DNA of 56,111 bases from an uncultured Burkholderiales bacterium (lineage in GTDB: Bacteria > Pseudomonadota > Gammaproteobacteria > Burkholderiales > Burkholderiaceae_C), in NCBI GenBank assembly GCA_903828695.1, contig CAIKNE010000099.1:1-56111 (forward strand), read 5' to 3'. Below the pieces are notes generated by a model. The model was not told the DNA's origin and made no database searches. It worked only from the letters and a program-made list of their open reading frames with translations. The translations under genes were made by a program, and so were the position numbers. How positions within the stretch are numbered: position 1 is the stretch's first letter; the number at the start of each line of letters is the position of its first letter. Below, piece by piece: positions 1 through 9,028 of this stretch.

Positions 1-166
1 AAAAGCCAGTAAACCATAACTCTAAACCGTTTGTGCGTCCCATAGCTCCAAAGCCAACCATTCCAGCAAATAAGACCACTGCCGGCGCTCCGATAGCCTC
101 GCGGACTCCGCCCCAAAAGGCTTCCTTTTGAGAGTTGTAGTCGTGGGGGGATGTTCGTGTATCCAA
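1..166 (-). CDS. AzlC-like permease, N-terminal fragment (cut by window edge)
   Basis: Reading the minus strand from about 166 to the left edge gives an open frame whose residues around GVREAIGAPAVVLFAGMVGF and a following GAMGRTNGLELW resemble the N-terminus of AzlC-family proteins, the large subunit of branched-chain amino acid exporters. Only about 55 residues are in the window. There is no ATG; the TTG at 166-164 gives M-D-T-R-T-S before the conserved part and is the likely start, but no clear Shine-Dalgarno precedes it and the frame stays open further upstream. It lies downstream of the Bug and GST genes on the same strand. The family call is by eye from a short stretch. Confidence 0.55.
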   Translation of the reverse strand, partial: MDTRTSPHDYNSQKEAFWGGVREAIGAPAVVLFAGMVGFGAMGRTNGLELWFTGF

Positions 167-303
167 AGTCGTGAAAACGATTAAGAAAGGGGGCGTAAAA
201 AATGGCCCACGTTCTTTATTACGAATTAAATTTATTTTGTTATTTGTAAATTTCGTGGTAAATCTTATAGGCTTACGATTTAAAAGAACAAACCATGAAA
301 TAG

Positions 304-1305
304 TTAATAAGATTTTGATGCAGATTTTTTCATTACTTTTCCAAGCGAGTAATATTCTGAATTAATAAATGCATCAAACTGACTAGGCGACAGAAGCATC
401 GACTCGGCTCCCAAAGAAATGTATTTGTCAGTAACATCCTTGGTTTGAATTATATGTTGTATTTCTAAATTTATTTTTTTTACAATTTCAATTGGAGTTT
501 TTGAAGGGGCAAGCAATCCTATCCAAAAATTAAATTCTGCGTCTGTAAATCCAAGCTCGGCGATCGTGGGAACTTGTGGTAAAGCTGTTGATCTTGCGTG
601 ACTAGACACGGCAATAGCGGATATATTCCCAGATCTTATATGAGTGAGTCCAGCTGTAATTGGGATGAACCCGAAATCGGCTCGACCAGCCATAATCTCA
701 TTCACCATATCCGGAGCACCCTTGAGGGGAATATGCACAGCTTTCAAACCAGTAGAGTTTAAAAATTTTTCAGCGTTAACATGAGAAGCGCTTCCGATTC
801 CACCAGATACATAATTTAGTTCTTCGTTTTTATTTTTCGCAAAGATTAGAAAATCTTTTAAGTTTTGAATACCTGTTTTAGGCGATATAACCAAAACGCT
901 TGGTAAATTTGCAAATGGAATAACACCAGAGAAATCTTTTAACGTATCAAATGGTAAGTTGTTAATTAAATAAGGATTTACAACGTGACCTGCAGATACA
1001 ACTAGTAAGGTATATCCGTCAGGATCAGACTTTGCAACTTGCGAGGATGCAATTACACCACCCGCACCTGGTTTATTTTCAATCAAAACGGGTTGTCCTA
1101 AATTGATCGTTATTTTCTCTCCCAAAGTTCTTGCCAGGATATCGGATGCACTACCAGGACTGAATGGAATAATAAATTTAATTGGTTTGTTGGGATAACT
1201 AACAAGCGTGGAGTTGGAAGCTCCAGTTTGAGCGAGACATAAATTTGAAATTAAAGAAAATCCTAATAAAGTTAGAAGAATTTTTGAGATCGAAAAATTT
1301 CTCAT
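304..1305 (-). CDS. Bug-family tripartite tricarboxylate transporter substrate-binding protein
   Basis: Periplasmic solute-binding protein of the TctC/Bug family, which binds small carboxylates. A Sec signal peptide covers about residues 1-26, ending in CLAQ. Then come the family landmarks: a YPNKPIKFIIPFSPGSASD motif, an ENKPGAGG segment near residue 80, a YTLLV segment, and a late EIVKKINLEI helix. Length 333 aa is normal for the family (about 320-330). The ATG overlaps the stop of the upstream GST gene (ATGA at 1302-1305), so the two are probably translationally coupled. No TctA/TctB membrane subunits are visible, as is common for orphan Bug proteins. The gene is AT-rich compared with the rest of the window. 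The ligand cannot be deduced. Confidence 0.9.
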   Translation of the reverse strand: MRNFSISKILLTLLGFSLISNLCLAQTGASNSTLVSYPNKPIKFIIPFSPGSASDILARTLGEKITINLGQPVLIENKPGAGGVIASSQVAKSDPDGYTLLVVSAGHVVNPYLINNLPFDTLKDFSGVIPFANLPSVLVISPKTGIQNLKDFLIFAKNKNEELNYVSGGIGSASHVNAEKFLNSTGLKAVHIPLKGAPDMVNEIMAGRADFGFIPITAGLTHIRSGNISAIAVSSHARSTALPQVPTIAELGFTDAEFNFWIGLLAPSKTPIEIVKKINLEIQHIIQTKDVTDKYISLGAESMLLSPSQFDAFINSEYYSLGKVMKKSASKSY

Positions 1306-2078
1306 ATTGATTTGTTATTTTTGAGAGCTGCAAGATGAGGATATTTCTCGGTTAAAAGGGAGCCTGTATAGTAGGTAATCTTAAAAGCGGGCTCTTTTTT
1401 GATGTTCTCTAGCCATAATTTAATATTAGGAAAACTTTTCCAAGCGTCATCTAGATTTATATCATCCATCCGAACAATAACAGGCATTATTGCTATATCA
1501 GCAAGCGAAATTTTGTCGCCCATTAACCAAGGACCACCACTTTCATCAATCCATTCATTCATGCGAACGACTGCACGACTTAACTTATCCATAGCTTGGT
1601 CCATATCCGCTTTAGAAAATCCTGTTCGCCCCATGGATAGTAAAAACTCCTTCCTCAGAGGTTTTGAATTTGCTAATGCAATAAACTCATCCTCCTGCAT
1701 TGATTTAAAATGAGGCAAAAAGGCTAGGTTGTAAGACGGAAATCTTATTGCTGGCGTAGGTATTTCATCTATGTATCGAATCATCCAGCGCATCTTTGCA
1801 CGCAGTACTGGGCTCTTAGGGGTGAAAAGGCTTACATCAGGAAATATATCATCCAAATATTCAATGATGACCGACGAATCGAGAATAATATTTTCATTGT
1901 GCATCAGAGCTGGAACTACACCATTCGGATTAATTTTTAAATACTCTGGTTTGAGTTGATCGCCTGAAAAAAGATCAAGTTTTTTTTCCTCAAATTTTAT
2001 TTCTTTTGAGTTCAACACAAAACGAACTCTTTGGCTGCAAGTAGATTGTGGAGCGTTGTAAAGGATAAATTGTGTCAT
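1302..2078 (-). CDS. Glutathione S-transferase family protein
   Basis: Cytosolic GST fold. The N-terminal thioredoxin-like domain (about residues 1-85) starts with FILYNAPQSTCSQRVRFVL, where the S/C cluster occupies the active-site position, followed by NPNGVVPAL with the cis-proline and DSSVIIEYLD at the glutathione-binding Ser. A helical C-terminal domain (about 100-240) contains the GDKISLADIAIMPVI motif. Length 258 aa is slightly above the usual 200-230. First gene of a minus-strand group with the Bug protein and the AzlC-like permease. Such GSTs next to carboxylate transport genes often serve in degradation pathways, but the substrate here is unknown. Confidence 0.85.
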   Translation of the reverse strand: MTQFILYNAPQSTCSQRVRFVLNSKEIKFEEKKLDLFSGDQLKPEYLKINPNGVVPALMHNENIILDSSVIIEYLDDIFPDVSLFTPKSPVLRAKMRWMIRYIDEIPTPAIRFPSYNLAFLPHFKSMQEDEFIALANSKPLRKEFLLSMGRTGFSKADMDQAMDKLSRAVVRMNEWIDESGGPWLMGDKISLADIAIMPVIVRMDDINLDDAWKSFPNIKLWLENIKKEPAFKITYYTGSLLTEKYPHLAALKNNKSI

Positions 2079-2420
2079 TTTGGTACTGTATATTTATAGG
2101 AATAAATATACAACAGCAAGCGAATGCAAAAGCATTGATATTTCAAGGGTTTACGCTAAGTCTTACAACGAAAAAATCTTGTCCATACTTGAAGTATTGC
2201 TAATAGTCGAGGATTGTCAACTTAAATAAATGAAGAATAATTGTGTAAAGTTTATAAACTAAATACCAATTGGGCGATAAAAAATTATAGTTATAGGATT
2301 CAACTTGAGTTAGACTTGTATTTGAAATATTGCCAGGTACAAAGACTTACTTGCTTCGGTTTTTGATTAGTATAAAAATTTTTTTTAAATGATGTTAATT
2401 TGAAATTTGAGGGATACATG
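2079..2420. other. AT-rich intergenic region between divergent genes
   Basis: This 342-bp gap separates the minus-strand GST gene from the plus-strand hydrolase lipoprotein. I see no ORF with a credible start. A TATAAA at 2371-2376, about 45 bp before the downstream ATG, could be a sigma-70 -10 element, but there is no convincing -35 hexamer at the right distance. A GAGG at 2409-2412 is the probable ribosome binding site of the next gene. Confidence 0.4.
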
Positions 2421-3767
2421 ATGAATAAACTTAGAAATAAACTAATTCAATTTTTTGTCACAACACTCATTCCCTTATCTTTTTTCATTTTAGCTGGCTG
2501 TGGCGGCGGTTCTGGTTCAGCTGGTCCAAGCCTAAGCCCTACTACACAAAATCAAATCGACACGCTAATTCAAGCATTCATGGCTACCAAAGGAGTTACC
2601 GCAGGTTCTATTACTGTCATGAATGGTGGCAATGTGCTTTACGATAAAAGCTATGGTTACCAAGATTCAGTCAGTAGCGTTTCAATAGTAAATGATCCAT
2701 TAATGGTTACGGCAAGTATTGTGAAACCGCTTACTGCCGCAACTGTCCAAAATTTAGCGAGTGCTGGAACCCTATCTTTGAGTGATCACGTTTTTTGTAC
2801 TGGTGCGAATGCTCATTGCTGGCTTACTGTAGTAGATCCTGCAGGCACGACTCTATCCGGTACTACAGGTCCTGGAGCGCACTTTAATGGTTCAGGGTAT
2901 TCAGATATTACGATTCAACAACTAATTGATCATGAAGGCGGCTGGGATAGAACCTTGCAAACATGTAGTAATGCCGCGCAGTATGCGACTATTGGCGGTG
3001 TTGCCAATCCCACACCTTGTGATCCCATGATTCAGGAATACCTAATTCAACAAACACTCCTTGCAGCTTTTCCTGCTAATTTCACTGCAACGCAGCTTCC
3101 TACTCAGATGAATGATATTTATTACTGGGTTACGCAAAATGCTTTAGATCATACTCCTGGTACCGTTCAATCCTATTCAAACTTCGGTTACATGCTGTTA
3201 ACTGCTATTGTTGCAAAAGCCTCCAATCTAGCTACAGATTACAACACATATATCTACAATACTATGTTGTCCCCTTTGGGCATTTCATCTTCTGACTTTG
3301 GCACCTTTACGTTTTCACCTAGCGCTGGATCTGCCCAAGCTCTCAGAACTCCATACATGAGCACCGCACAGCCATGCCCAAGCATCTACCCTGCTAATAA
3401 TGGACAGCAAGTATTAGGAACAGCACAAGGATGTTTGAATCCTGTTAATTGGGTAGGCGCTGCAACCACATTAGCAACCAGTAAAACAATGTCCAAAGTT
3501 GCTTCAATATTTAAAATCGATAACACAAATGATTTTAATTCCACAGTTAACCCAAGCCTAGATGGACCTAATAATGGGAAATTACTCAATAGTACAACTA
3601 ACTCAGGAGTTCACTACGGTGATTTACCTGGAGTTACAAATATCCTGCGGCAATTAACATCGGGAACTAGCTACACGATTATGCTGAATAAAGATAATCA
3701 AGGAGGAACTTGGCAAAGTTCTTTATATCCACAAATTGATACTATTCTATCTAATGGTGGTTATTAA
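2421..3767 (+). CDS. Serine hydrolase lipoprotein, class C beta-lactamase/penicillin-binding fold
   Basis: Predicted outer-envelope lipoprotein: a basic N-terminus and hydrophobic stretch end in the lipobox LAGC (Cys27), then a Gly/Ser linker. The enzyme part has the three motifs of the beta-lactamase/DD-peptidase superfamily: SxxK as SIVK (residues 99-102), YxN as Y-S-N (252-254, inside YSNFGYML), and a late HYG in GVHYGDLPG matching HxG/KTG. It may be an esterase, a DD-carboxypeptidase or a peptidase; resistance activity should not be assumed. Start: a TTG at 2400 is in frame, but GAGG at 2409-2412 sits 8 nt before ATG 2421 (5 nt before ATG 2418), so one of these ATGs is preferred. It stands alone. 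Several Cys residues suggest disulfides. Confidence 0.8.
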   Translation: MNKLRNKLIQFFVTTLIPLSFFILAGCGGGSGSAGPSLSPTTQNQIDTLIQAFMATKGVTAGSITVMNGGNVLYDKSYGYQDSVSSVSIVNDPLMVTASIVKPLTAATVQNLASAGTLSLSDHVFCTGANAHCWLTVVDPAGTTLSGTTGPGAHFNGSGYSDITIQQLIDHEGGWDRTLQTCSNAAQYATIGGVANPTPCDPMIQEYLIQQTLLAAFPANFTATQLPTQMNDIYYWVTQNALDHTPGTVQSYSNFGYMLLTAIVAKASNLATDYNTYIYNTMLSPLGISSSDFGTFTFSPSAGSAQALRTPYMSTAQPCPSIYPANNGQQVLGTAQGCLNPVNWVGAATTLATSKTMSKVASIFKIDNTNDFNSTVNPSLDGPNNGKLLNSTTNSGVHYGDLPGVTNILRQLTSGTSYTIMLNKDNQGGTWQSSLYPQIDTILSNGGY

Positions 3768-3862
3768 CCATTAATCTCGCCTTAACCAGTTTTCTTCTTT
3801 GATAGAACGAATATGAATTGCTTTAAAAGTATTCGTAATTTATAAATAACCCGAGAGTCATT

Positions 3863-4579
3863 ATGTCCGAGAATATTCAGATGGATTTGGATTCCAAAAT
3901 AGTTGAGGTTTTGTCTGAAGTAACGACAGCCACACTCACAACTATCCTTCTTAAAAAAGGTCTTCGTAATGTCTGGATGCGAGGAACAAAGCCCATCAAA
4001 CCAGGTCAGCCTCGATTAGTCGGACGAGCTTTTACGCTGCGCTTTGTGCCAGCGAGAGAGGACCTTGCAACGCCCGAGTCTTGGTCTTCCCCCATTTCAA
4101 CGAGGGCTGCAATCGAGGCTATGCCTGCTAACTGCATTGCAGTCGTTGACTCTATGGGTGTTCAAGATGCGGGTATTTTTGGTGATATTTTATGCGCCAG
4201 AATGCAAAAAAAAGGCGTTGCAGCATTAATCACCGACGGTGTGGTCAGGGACGTAGCGGGAGTGCTTGGGACTGGACTTCCAGTTTGGTGCAGCGGTGTT
4301 GCAGCTCCACCGTCCGTGGCCGGCCTAACTTTTGTGGATTGGCAAAGACCTATTGGTTGTGGCGGCGTCGCGGTCTTTCCGGGTGATGTGGTTGTGGTGG
4401 ATGAGGACGGTGCTGTTCTCATTCCCCAAGCACTTCTTGAGGAGGTAGTGAAGCTTGCGCCTGAACAAGAAAAATTAGAGGCGTGGATCATGACCCAGGT
4501 CAATAAGGGGGAGAGTTTGCCAGGTCTTTATCCGCCTAATGAGGCCAACAAGCAACGATACCTCAAGGACACGACTTAA
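3863..4579 (+). CDS. RraA-like / 4-hydroxy-4-methyl-2-oxoglutarate aldolase family protein
   Basis: Member of the RraA/HMG-aldolase (demethylmenaquinone methyltransferase-like) fold. The conserved core runs from FGDILCARMQKKG to ITDGVVRDVAG; the G-D and the R-D pair correspond to the substrate- and metal-binding residues known from HMG/CHA aldolases. Length 238 aa fits the longer aldolase-like branch rather than E. coli RraA (about 160 aa). Aldolases of this group cleave 4-hydroxy-4-methyl-2-oxoglutarate or oxaloacetate to pyruvate. Monocistronic by context, converging on the LVIVD gene, so there is no pathway neighbour to refine the substrate. Calling it an RNase E regulator would be unwarranted. 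Confidence 0.8.
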   Translation: MSENIQMDLDSKIVEVLSEVTTATLTTILLKKGLRNVWMRGTKPIKPGQPRLVGRAFTLRFVPAREDLATPESWSSPISTRAAIEAMPANCIAVVDSMGVQDAGIFGDILCARMQKKGVAALITDGVVRDVAGVLGTGLPVWCSGVAAPPSVAGLTFVDWQRPIGCGGVAVFPGDVVVVDEDGAVLIPQALLEEVVKLAPEQEKLEAWIMTQVNKGESLPGLYPPNEANKQRYLKDTT

Positions 4580-4736
4580 TCTTTGTTTGATGCGTTATTT
4601 CAAAACAGTGCTTGCGCTTCGCACACCCTATCAGCGCGTCTTCGTGTGAATTGATTAGTCCGAGGACGACAAGTAACTGTGGGGTTGGTTAAAAGAAGGG
4701 GAAATACAAAATAAATCCCCCTGAACTCTCAATCAT

Positions 4737-6044
4737 TTAATCCAAAGGAATTTTTCCGGTATATTTCAAAATATATAAGCCACCGGTAAACCTGTCATTC
4801 GTATATATTAATCCGTCCTTGCCAATAATCAGATCGTTGATTTGTATGGATTGACCTTTATTGTTTGCAACCTTTTGATGAAAATAGGCAATCTCTTTAG
4901 GAGTGGAGGGATCCTTGATTGAGAAAATACGCAATCCACCTGCGAATTGTGCAGTTACAACCGTATTTTGTAGAACTCGCGAAACATCAGGCATGTTATT
5001 TTGATTGATGTTATGTGCGCCGAACCGGCCTCCAATTTTGCAAAGGGATTCTTTGTTTATGGGTTGGGGTAAATATGATAGTGTGTAAGGATTTAATTCG
5101 TTGCTTACGTCCAGAATCATGATCCTCATGGGCCAATCTTCACAATTGTCTTTAGTTGATTCTTGAGAGGCAACTAACAAGCCTCTCTCTAATATGGGCA
5201 GAACGGTATGCGTAAAGCCTTGGTTAGCTGATTGCCAAGAGAGTTGAGTGACTAGCTTAGGGTGAGCTTTGTCGCTGATATCAAGCTCTACAACGCCACC
5301 ATCAATCCATCCAGCATAAACTCGGTCAGGCTTACTGGGTGGGATAAGCGCCGTATGCAGTCTAAAGCCACTGTCAAATGGTTTCACTCGTGCTGGAGAA
5401 GGTGCTGGATCCCCAATACGAGTTCCTGGATACCACCAACGTCCCGTTTCAACGGGGTTTTTGGGATCCTTTAAATCTACGATCATCAAAAATTGATCAT
5501 CTTTGGGGTTCTTAGGCTCAAAATCCTTTGATCCTGTAGAGAGGTAAGCGTATCTCCCTTCATAGAAGGTTAAGTAATGAGTGCCTCTGGAGTGTGCGCC
5601 CGTTAAATCCATGTAGTTAAGGAGTACGGGAGTGGTTGGATTAGATACATCATAAATTTTGATGCCGCCGAAGGGCTGGCCAACAAGTTCAGTCTGCCTT
5701 GCTACTATCAAAATGTTGCCATTTAACGCGAGTGAGTTACAGCGGACAAACGCAGCTTCAACAGCTTCTTGTTTTAAAACAGTTGGTTTTGATGGATTCG
5801 TCACGTCTACGATGCTGAAACACTGAGGCCCCGATTCATGAGCAAGGTACAAGTATCGTTTGCCGTCTTGCTCTTTCAGTGCGAGGCCTTCTCCACCTTT
5901 ACCCGCACCAAGGAGATCAGAATGTCCAACAATCTCTAAATTCGATCGGTCCGGTATGGATGCTTTTTGAGGGGCAGCCAAAACTATATTTGTTATAAAT
6001 AGAAGAACTAAAAACTTCATTAACCGAGCCGTAGAAATTTTCAT
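4737..6044 (-). CDS. Secreted LVIVD-repeat beta-propeller protein
   Basis: Exported protein built from LVIVD-type repeats: at least six units of the form [VI]-x-[IL]-[VY]-D-V-[ST]-N-P-x-x-P are visible (FSIVDVTNPSKP, IKIYDVSNPTTP, LMIVDLKDPKNP, VVELDISDKAHP, IMILDVSNELNP, LRIFSIKDPSTP), which fold as a beta-propeller. Signal peptide residues 1-23 (MKISTARLMKFL to VLAA). The open frame extends to 6119, but GGAG 9 nt upstream of ATG 6044 and the signal peptide starting there decide the start, giving 435 aa. Function unknown; such proteins are surface or periplasmic and are sometimes choice-of-anchor or adhesion-associated. Confidence 0.8.
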   Translation of the reverse strand: MKISTARLMKFLVLLFITNIVLAAPQKASIPDRSNLEIVGHSDLLGAGKGGEGLALKEQDGKRYLYLAHESGPQCFSIVDVTNPSKPTVLKQEAVEAAFVRCNSLALNGNILIVARQTELVGQPFGGIKIYDVSNPTTPVLLNYMDLTGAHSRGTHYLTFYEGRYAYLSTGSKDFEPKNPKDDQFLMIVDLKDPKNPVETGRWWYPGTRIGDPAPSPARVKPFDSGFRLHTALIPPSKPDRVYAGWIDGGVVELDISDKAHPKLVTQLSWQSANQGFTHTVLPILERGLLVASQESTKDNCEDWPMRIMILDVSNELNPYTLSYLPQPINKESLCKIGGRFGAHNINQNNMPDVSRVLQNTVVTAQFAGGLRIFSIKDPSTPKEIAYFHQKVANNKGQSIQINDLIIGKDGLIYTNDRFTGGLYILKYTGKIPLD

Positions 6045-6229
6045 CGCCAATGTCTCCGAAAAATTGATATGTGTGGCTGCTTGACCAGTTAGGGGAAGCA
6101 ACAACTGCGCTGGGTGCATTATGCTGCCAAGCAGTTGTGAAATTCAAATCTGATCAGTCCTCTCAGGTGTTAACCCTAATGCCATTTACAATTCATTGAC
6201 GCTGAGCGTGCGCAGGGGGTGACTCTGGG

Positions 6230-8677
6230 CTAACTCAGTGATCGGCCAAGGTCTTCAAGTGTTGGTTCCCACACCCCCATAATCGACTGCCTAAACAGTT
6301 TAATACTCGGGTACCAAGGCGTGCTAGTAGTGTTTGTCAGCCAACGCCAGTCAGGAGAGAAGGGGATTAACAAATAGGTTGCTTTGCCCATAGATCCTGA
6401 TAAGTGAGCGACACTGGAATCAATGCAGATGACTAAATCCAGGGAGCTCAAAATTGCACAAGTATCTGTGAAGTCTTCAAGCTCGGTGCTAAAGTCAATT
6501 AAGTTCAGTGATGCTCCTTTGAGTACATCTGAGTAGAAAGGGATATCTGAAGCGCGTATTTCTTTTTGCAAGCCAATATAAAAATGTTGCAGCGGTAAGT
6601 GCTTAATGAAGGACTCGAAGGGGATAGATCTGTTGTGATCGTTCCAGTGTTCAGAGCTACCACTCCAGACAAGACCAATTTTCATGGGAGCTCGGTGCGC
6701 CTTGTTCTGAGTATGGGATAGGCTATCGGTTTGCTGGTTACTTGCACGCCAAAGAATATTCACATCTCTATCTATACGTGTATTCCAATGAGTACTTAGA
6801 TCATCATTGATCTGAAATTTGAATGGGCTTGGAATGCCGCTTAACTGGGTTATGGACTCAGAAGGATTGGGTGCTCTTTGTATATGGTTTGTGGGTGTGC
6901 TGAGAGTTATTTTCGAATGTTGCTCTGAGTAATGATGGAGTGCTAGAGGCAAACTCATCAAAGGACACACAAAGTCGTGATTCTTGATGGCTTCTTCGAA
7001 TTCATCAGTGCTGGAGATGATGTTGAAGGTGAGTCCGGAGGATTTAAAAAGCTTTGCCAAAGCGGGTTGAACTTTAATAGTGACTTTCGCGCCCAACTGA
7101 CTTACCAGGGCTGCGTACCGAGAAAACTGTATGGTGTCCCCCAGTCCTTGCTCGTTGTATAAAAGGATTGATGATCCATTGATATCTTCTTGTCCAAGCC
7201 AAACGGGTTTGCCAAGACTCTGCGGATCTGGGGAAAGTCCGAGCCTGGGGTTTTTCCATCGGTACTCGAAAAGCTCAAATCCCATCCTGTATTGCCCCTG
7301 AATCAATAGTACGAGCGCTTTGTTCCACAAAGGATCGACTAAGCTTGGGTCTAGGGTATAAGCCTGATTTAGATGAGATAGTGCATTTTCAAGCTCCATT
7401 TCCTCATGTAAAAACACACCTAAGTTGTTGTGAGCGTTTGCGTAGGAGGGATCAATTTCGATGGCTCTCTCATAGTCTAACTTTCCTAGGTCTCTGCGTC
7501 CCAGTTGTAAGAATGAGTTACCCCGGTTGTTGAAAGCAGATGCATTGAGAGAATCAATGCGCAGGCATTGATCATAATCATCAACGGCAAGTTGAAATTG
7601 TTTTAGATCTTTGTATAAATTTCCTCTGTTAAAAAATGCTTCACTGAGCAGGGGATCAATGGAGATTGCCTTCTCATAATCACTCAGTGCAGATTGCAAG
7701 TGCCCCATTTCTTTTAAAACAATTCCCCGGTTTAGCCATGCAATTAAGCAACTTGGATCAACAATGAGTGCACGGGTATAAACTTCTAGGCAGGAGTCAT
7801 AGTTCTGTAGATCTTTGAAGGCATTACCCAAATTGACCAAGGCGTCTTGTAGGTAAGGCGAGTAGTAGTGTGCCTGTTTGAAACACTCAATGGACTCTTG
7901 AATGCGTCCCATGAGACGCAAAACGGTCCCTTTGTTACATAAGGCCTGCGGGTGGTCGGCCTTTAGCGTCAATGCTGTGTTTGATGCGTCCAGGCTTTCT
8001 TTGAAAAACCCCAATCGAGAGAGAATGAGCGCATAGTTGGTGTGCGCTTCAAGGTAATTGGGGTTAATAAGCAGTGCATGTTCATAGCCTGTGCGTGCTT
8101 TCTCTAAATGATTCGCCTCGTAATGTATTTGACTTAAGTTGTAATAGGCCTCAGCATTTTGAGGGGCGTAGATAATTGAGAGTTGATAACTTTTGAGGGC
8201 AGACTCAATCTTTTGAAAATCTTTGAGCGCATTACCTCTATTGTTGTAGGCCTCTGAGTAATCAGGTTTTAACTCTAAGGCTTTATTAAAACACTTGATG
8301 GCCAGATCAAATTTTCCAAGCTCTTTACTCGCATATCCCAGGTTGTTTAAAACACTAACATTTTTGGGTTGAATATTCAACGCCTGATTAAGGTACAACG
8401 CTGCCTGATCAAAGCGCCTGGTCTGTGCGTAAAGCGTCCCCAGCAATTGGAGAGCGTCAAAGTGTTGGCTACTTTGTTTCAAGATACTCAAGTAAGCAGA
8501 CTCTGCCTGTGCATACTCACCGAGTTGGTGCAGTTGTAGAGCTGCGTGTAAATTGCTTTGCAAAACTGCCTGAGCGCCAATAAGACCCGCATGGCGGGGT
8601 GGGCGAGGTACGGATGCTTTATGAGTTTTCTTAGCCACCCCTCTACTGTAATCGAAAGTTGGGGTGTAGCTACTCAA
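6230..8677 (-). CDS. TPR protein fused to a glycosyltransferase-9-like C-terminal domain
   Basis: Two-part protein of 815 aa. Residues from about 40 to 480 are roughly a dozen tandem tetratricopeptide repeats (recurrent ALxxxPxxxxAxxNxGxxxxxxG patterns such as LNNLGYASKELGKFDLAIKC). From about 500 to the end is a glycosyltransferase-9/heptosyltransferase-like region: LYNEQGLGDTIQFSRYA, KIGLVWSGSSEHWNDHNRS, and a late DLVICIDSSVAHLSGSMGK motif typical of nucleotide-sugar site loops. Such TPR-GT proteins are thought to glycosylate proteins or surface polymers; the acceptor is unknown. The frame begins at TTG 8677 without a clear ribosome site; GTG 8638 is an alternative. Convergent with nothing, divergent from the small ORF at 8758. 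Confidence 0.8.
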   Translation of the reverse strand: MSSYTPTFDYSRGVAKKTHKASVPRPPRHAGLIGAQAVLQSNLHAALQLHQLGEYAQAESAYLSILKQSSQHFDALQLLGTLYAQTRRFDQAALYLNQALNIQPKNVSVLNNLGYASKELGKFDLAIKCFNKALELKPDYSEAYNNRGNALKDFQKIESALKSYQLSIIYAPQNAEAYYNLSQIHYEANHLEKARTGYEHALLINPNYLEAHTNYALILSRLGFFKESLDASNTALTLKADHPQALCNKGTVLRLMGRIQESIECFKQAHYYSPYLQDALVNLGNAFKDLQNYDSCLEVYTRALIVDPSCLIAWLNRGIVLKEMGHLQSALSDYEKAISIDPLLSEAFFNRGNLYKDLKQFQLAVDDYDQCLRIDSLNASAFNNRGNSFLQLGRRDLGKLDYERAIEIDPSYANAHNNLGVFLHEEMELENALSHLNQAYTLDPSLVDPLWNKALVLLIQGQYRMGFELFEYRWKNPRLGLSPDPQSLGKPVWLGQEDINGSSILLYNEQGLGDTIQFSRYAALVSQLGAKVTIKVQPALAKLFKSSGLTFNIISSTDEFEEAIKNHDFVCPLMSLPLALHHYSEQHSKITLSTPTNHIQRAPNPSESITQLSGIPSPFKFQINDDLSTHWNTRIDRDVNILWRASNQQTDSLSHTQNKAHRAPMKIGLVWSGSSEHWNDHNRSIPFESFIKHLPLQHFYIGLQKEIRASDIPFYSDVLKGASLNLIDFSTELEDFTDTCAILSSLDLVICIDSSVAHLSGSMGKATYLLIPFSPDWRWLTNTTSTPWYPSIKLFRQSIMGVWEPTLEDLGRSLS

Positions 8678-8757
8678 AAATCGTTGCTAGATGGTAGGAA
8701 CAAGTACCTCGGCCTAGAACTTAGAATAGACTCTTGGCTGAATCTAAAGGAGTCAAT

Positions 8758-8967
8758 ATGCGTGTTAATAAAATTATGTCAGAAGTTTCCCTTGTGATCG
8801 CAGATCTTGCGGTATCTATCAAAGGAGAGATACAAAGTTGTCCAACCTTGTGTGCCGTCGTACCAGGTGAGGGAGCGGAGCTTGACCGGTTAATTCCCTT
8901 GAATACCCCAGACGGTAGGCCAATTCTCATGAACTTTGATAATGCTATTCGTCCCCTTAACTCATAA
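8758..8967 (+). CDS. Small hypothetical protein, 69 aa
   Basis: A short plus-strand ORF beginning at ATG 8758, preceded by AAAGGAG with 5 nt spacing, an unusually good ribosome binding site for this window. The product starts MRVNKIMSEVSLVIADLAVS and is a mixed soluble sequence with two Cys and no membrane segment. I do not recognise it. A minus-strand frame covers the same bases (8721-8972), but it is less protein-like and has no good ribosome site. The TAA stop lies in the first unit of a 7-bp tandem repeat. Real expression is plausible, not proven. Confidence 0.4.
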   Translation: MRVNKIMSEVSLVIADLAVSIKGEIQSCPTLCAVVPGEGAELDRLIPLNTPDGRPILMNFDNAIRPLNS

Positions 8968-8984
8968 CTCATAACTCATAACTC
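8961..8984. repeat. 7-bp tandem repeat, three copies of CTCATAA plus CTC
   Basis: Three perfect head-to-tail copies of CTCATAA starting at 8961, followed by a partial CTC. The first copy contains the TAA stop codon of the small ORF and the others place further TAA triplets behind it. It looks like replication slippage. Confidence 0.85.
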
Positions 8985-9028
8985 TAGAACTTGTGCTATT
9001 TGGAGCTAGCGTTTGGGGGGTTACGGAA

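Noticed and set aside
4162-4503. Minus-strand 113-aa frame opposite the RraA-like gene
   Set aside because: Antisense shadow with low-complexity Ser/Thr/Pro; the plus-strand gene has conserved motifs.
6226-6239. 14-mer TGGGCTAACTCAGT repeated at 10027-10040
   Set aside because: Repeats of this length are expected by chance about ten times in a 56-kb window.
8721-8972. Minus-strand 83-aa frame opposite the small ORF at 8758
   Set aside because: No ribosome site, random-looking product, and the plus-strand ORF has a strong Shine-Dalgarno.
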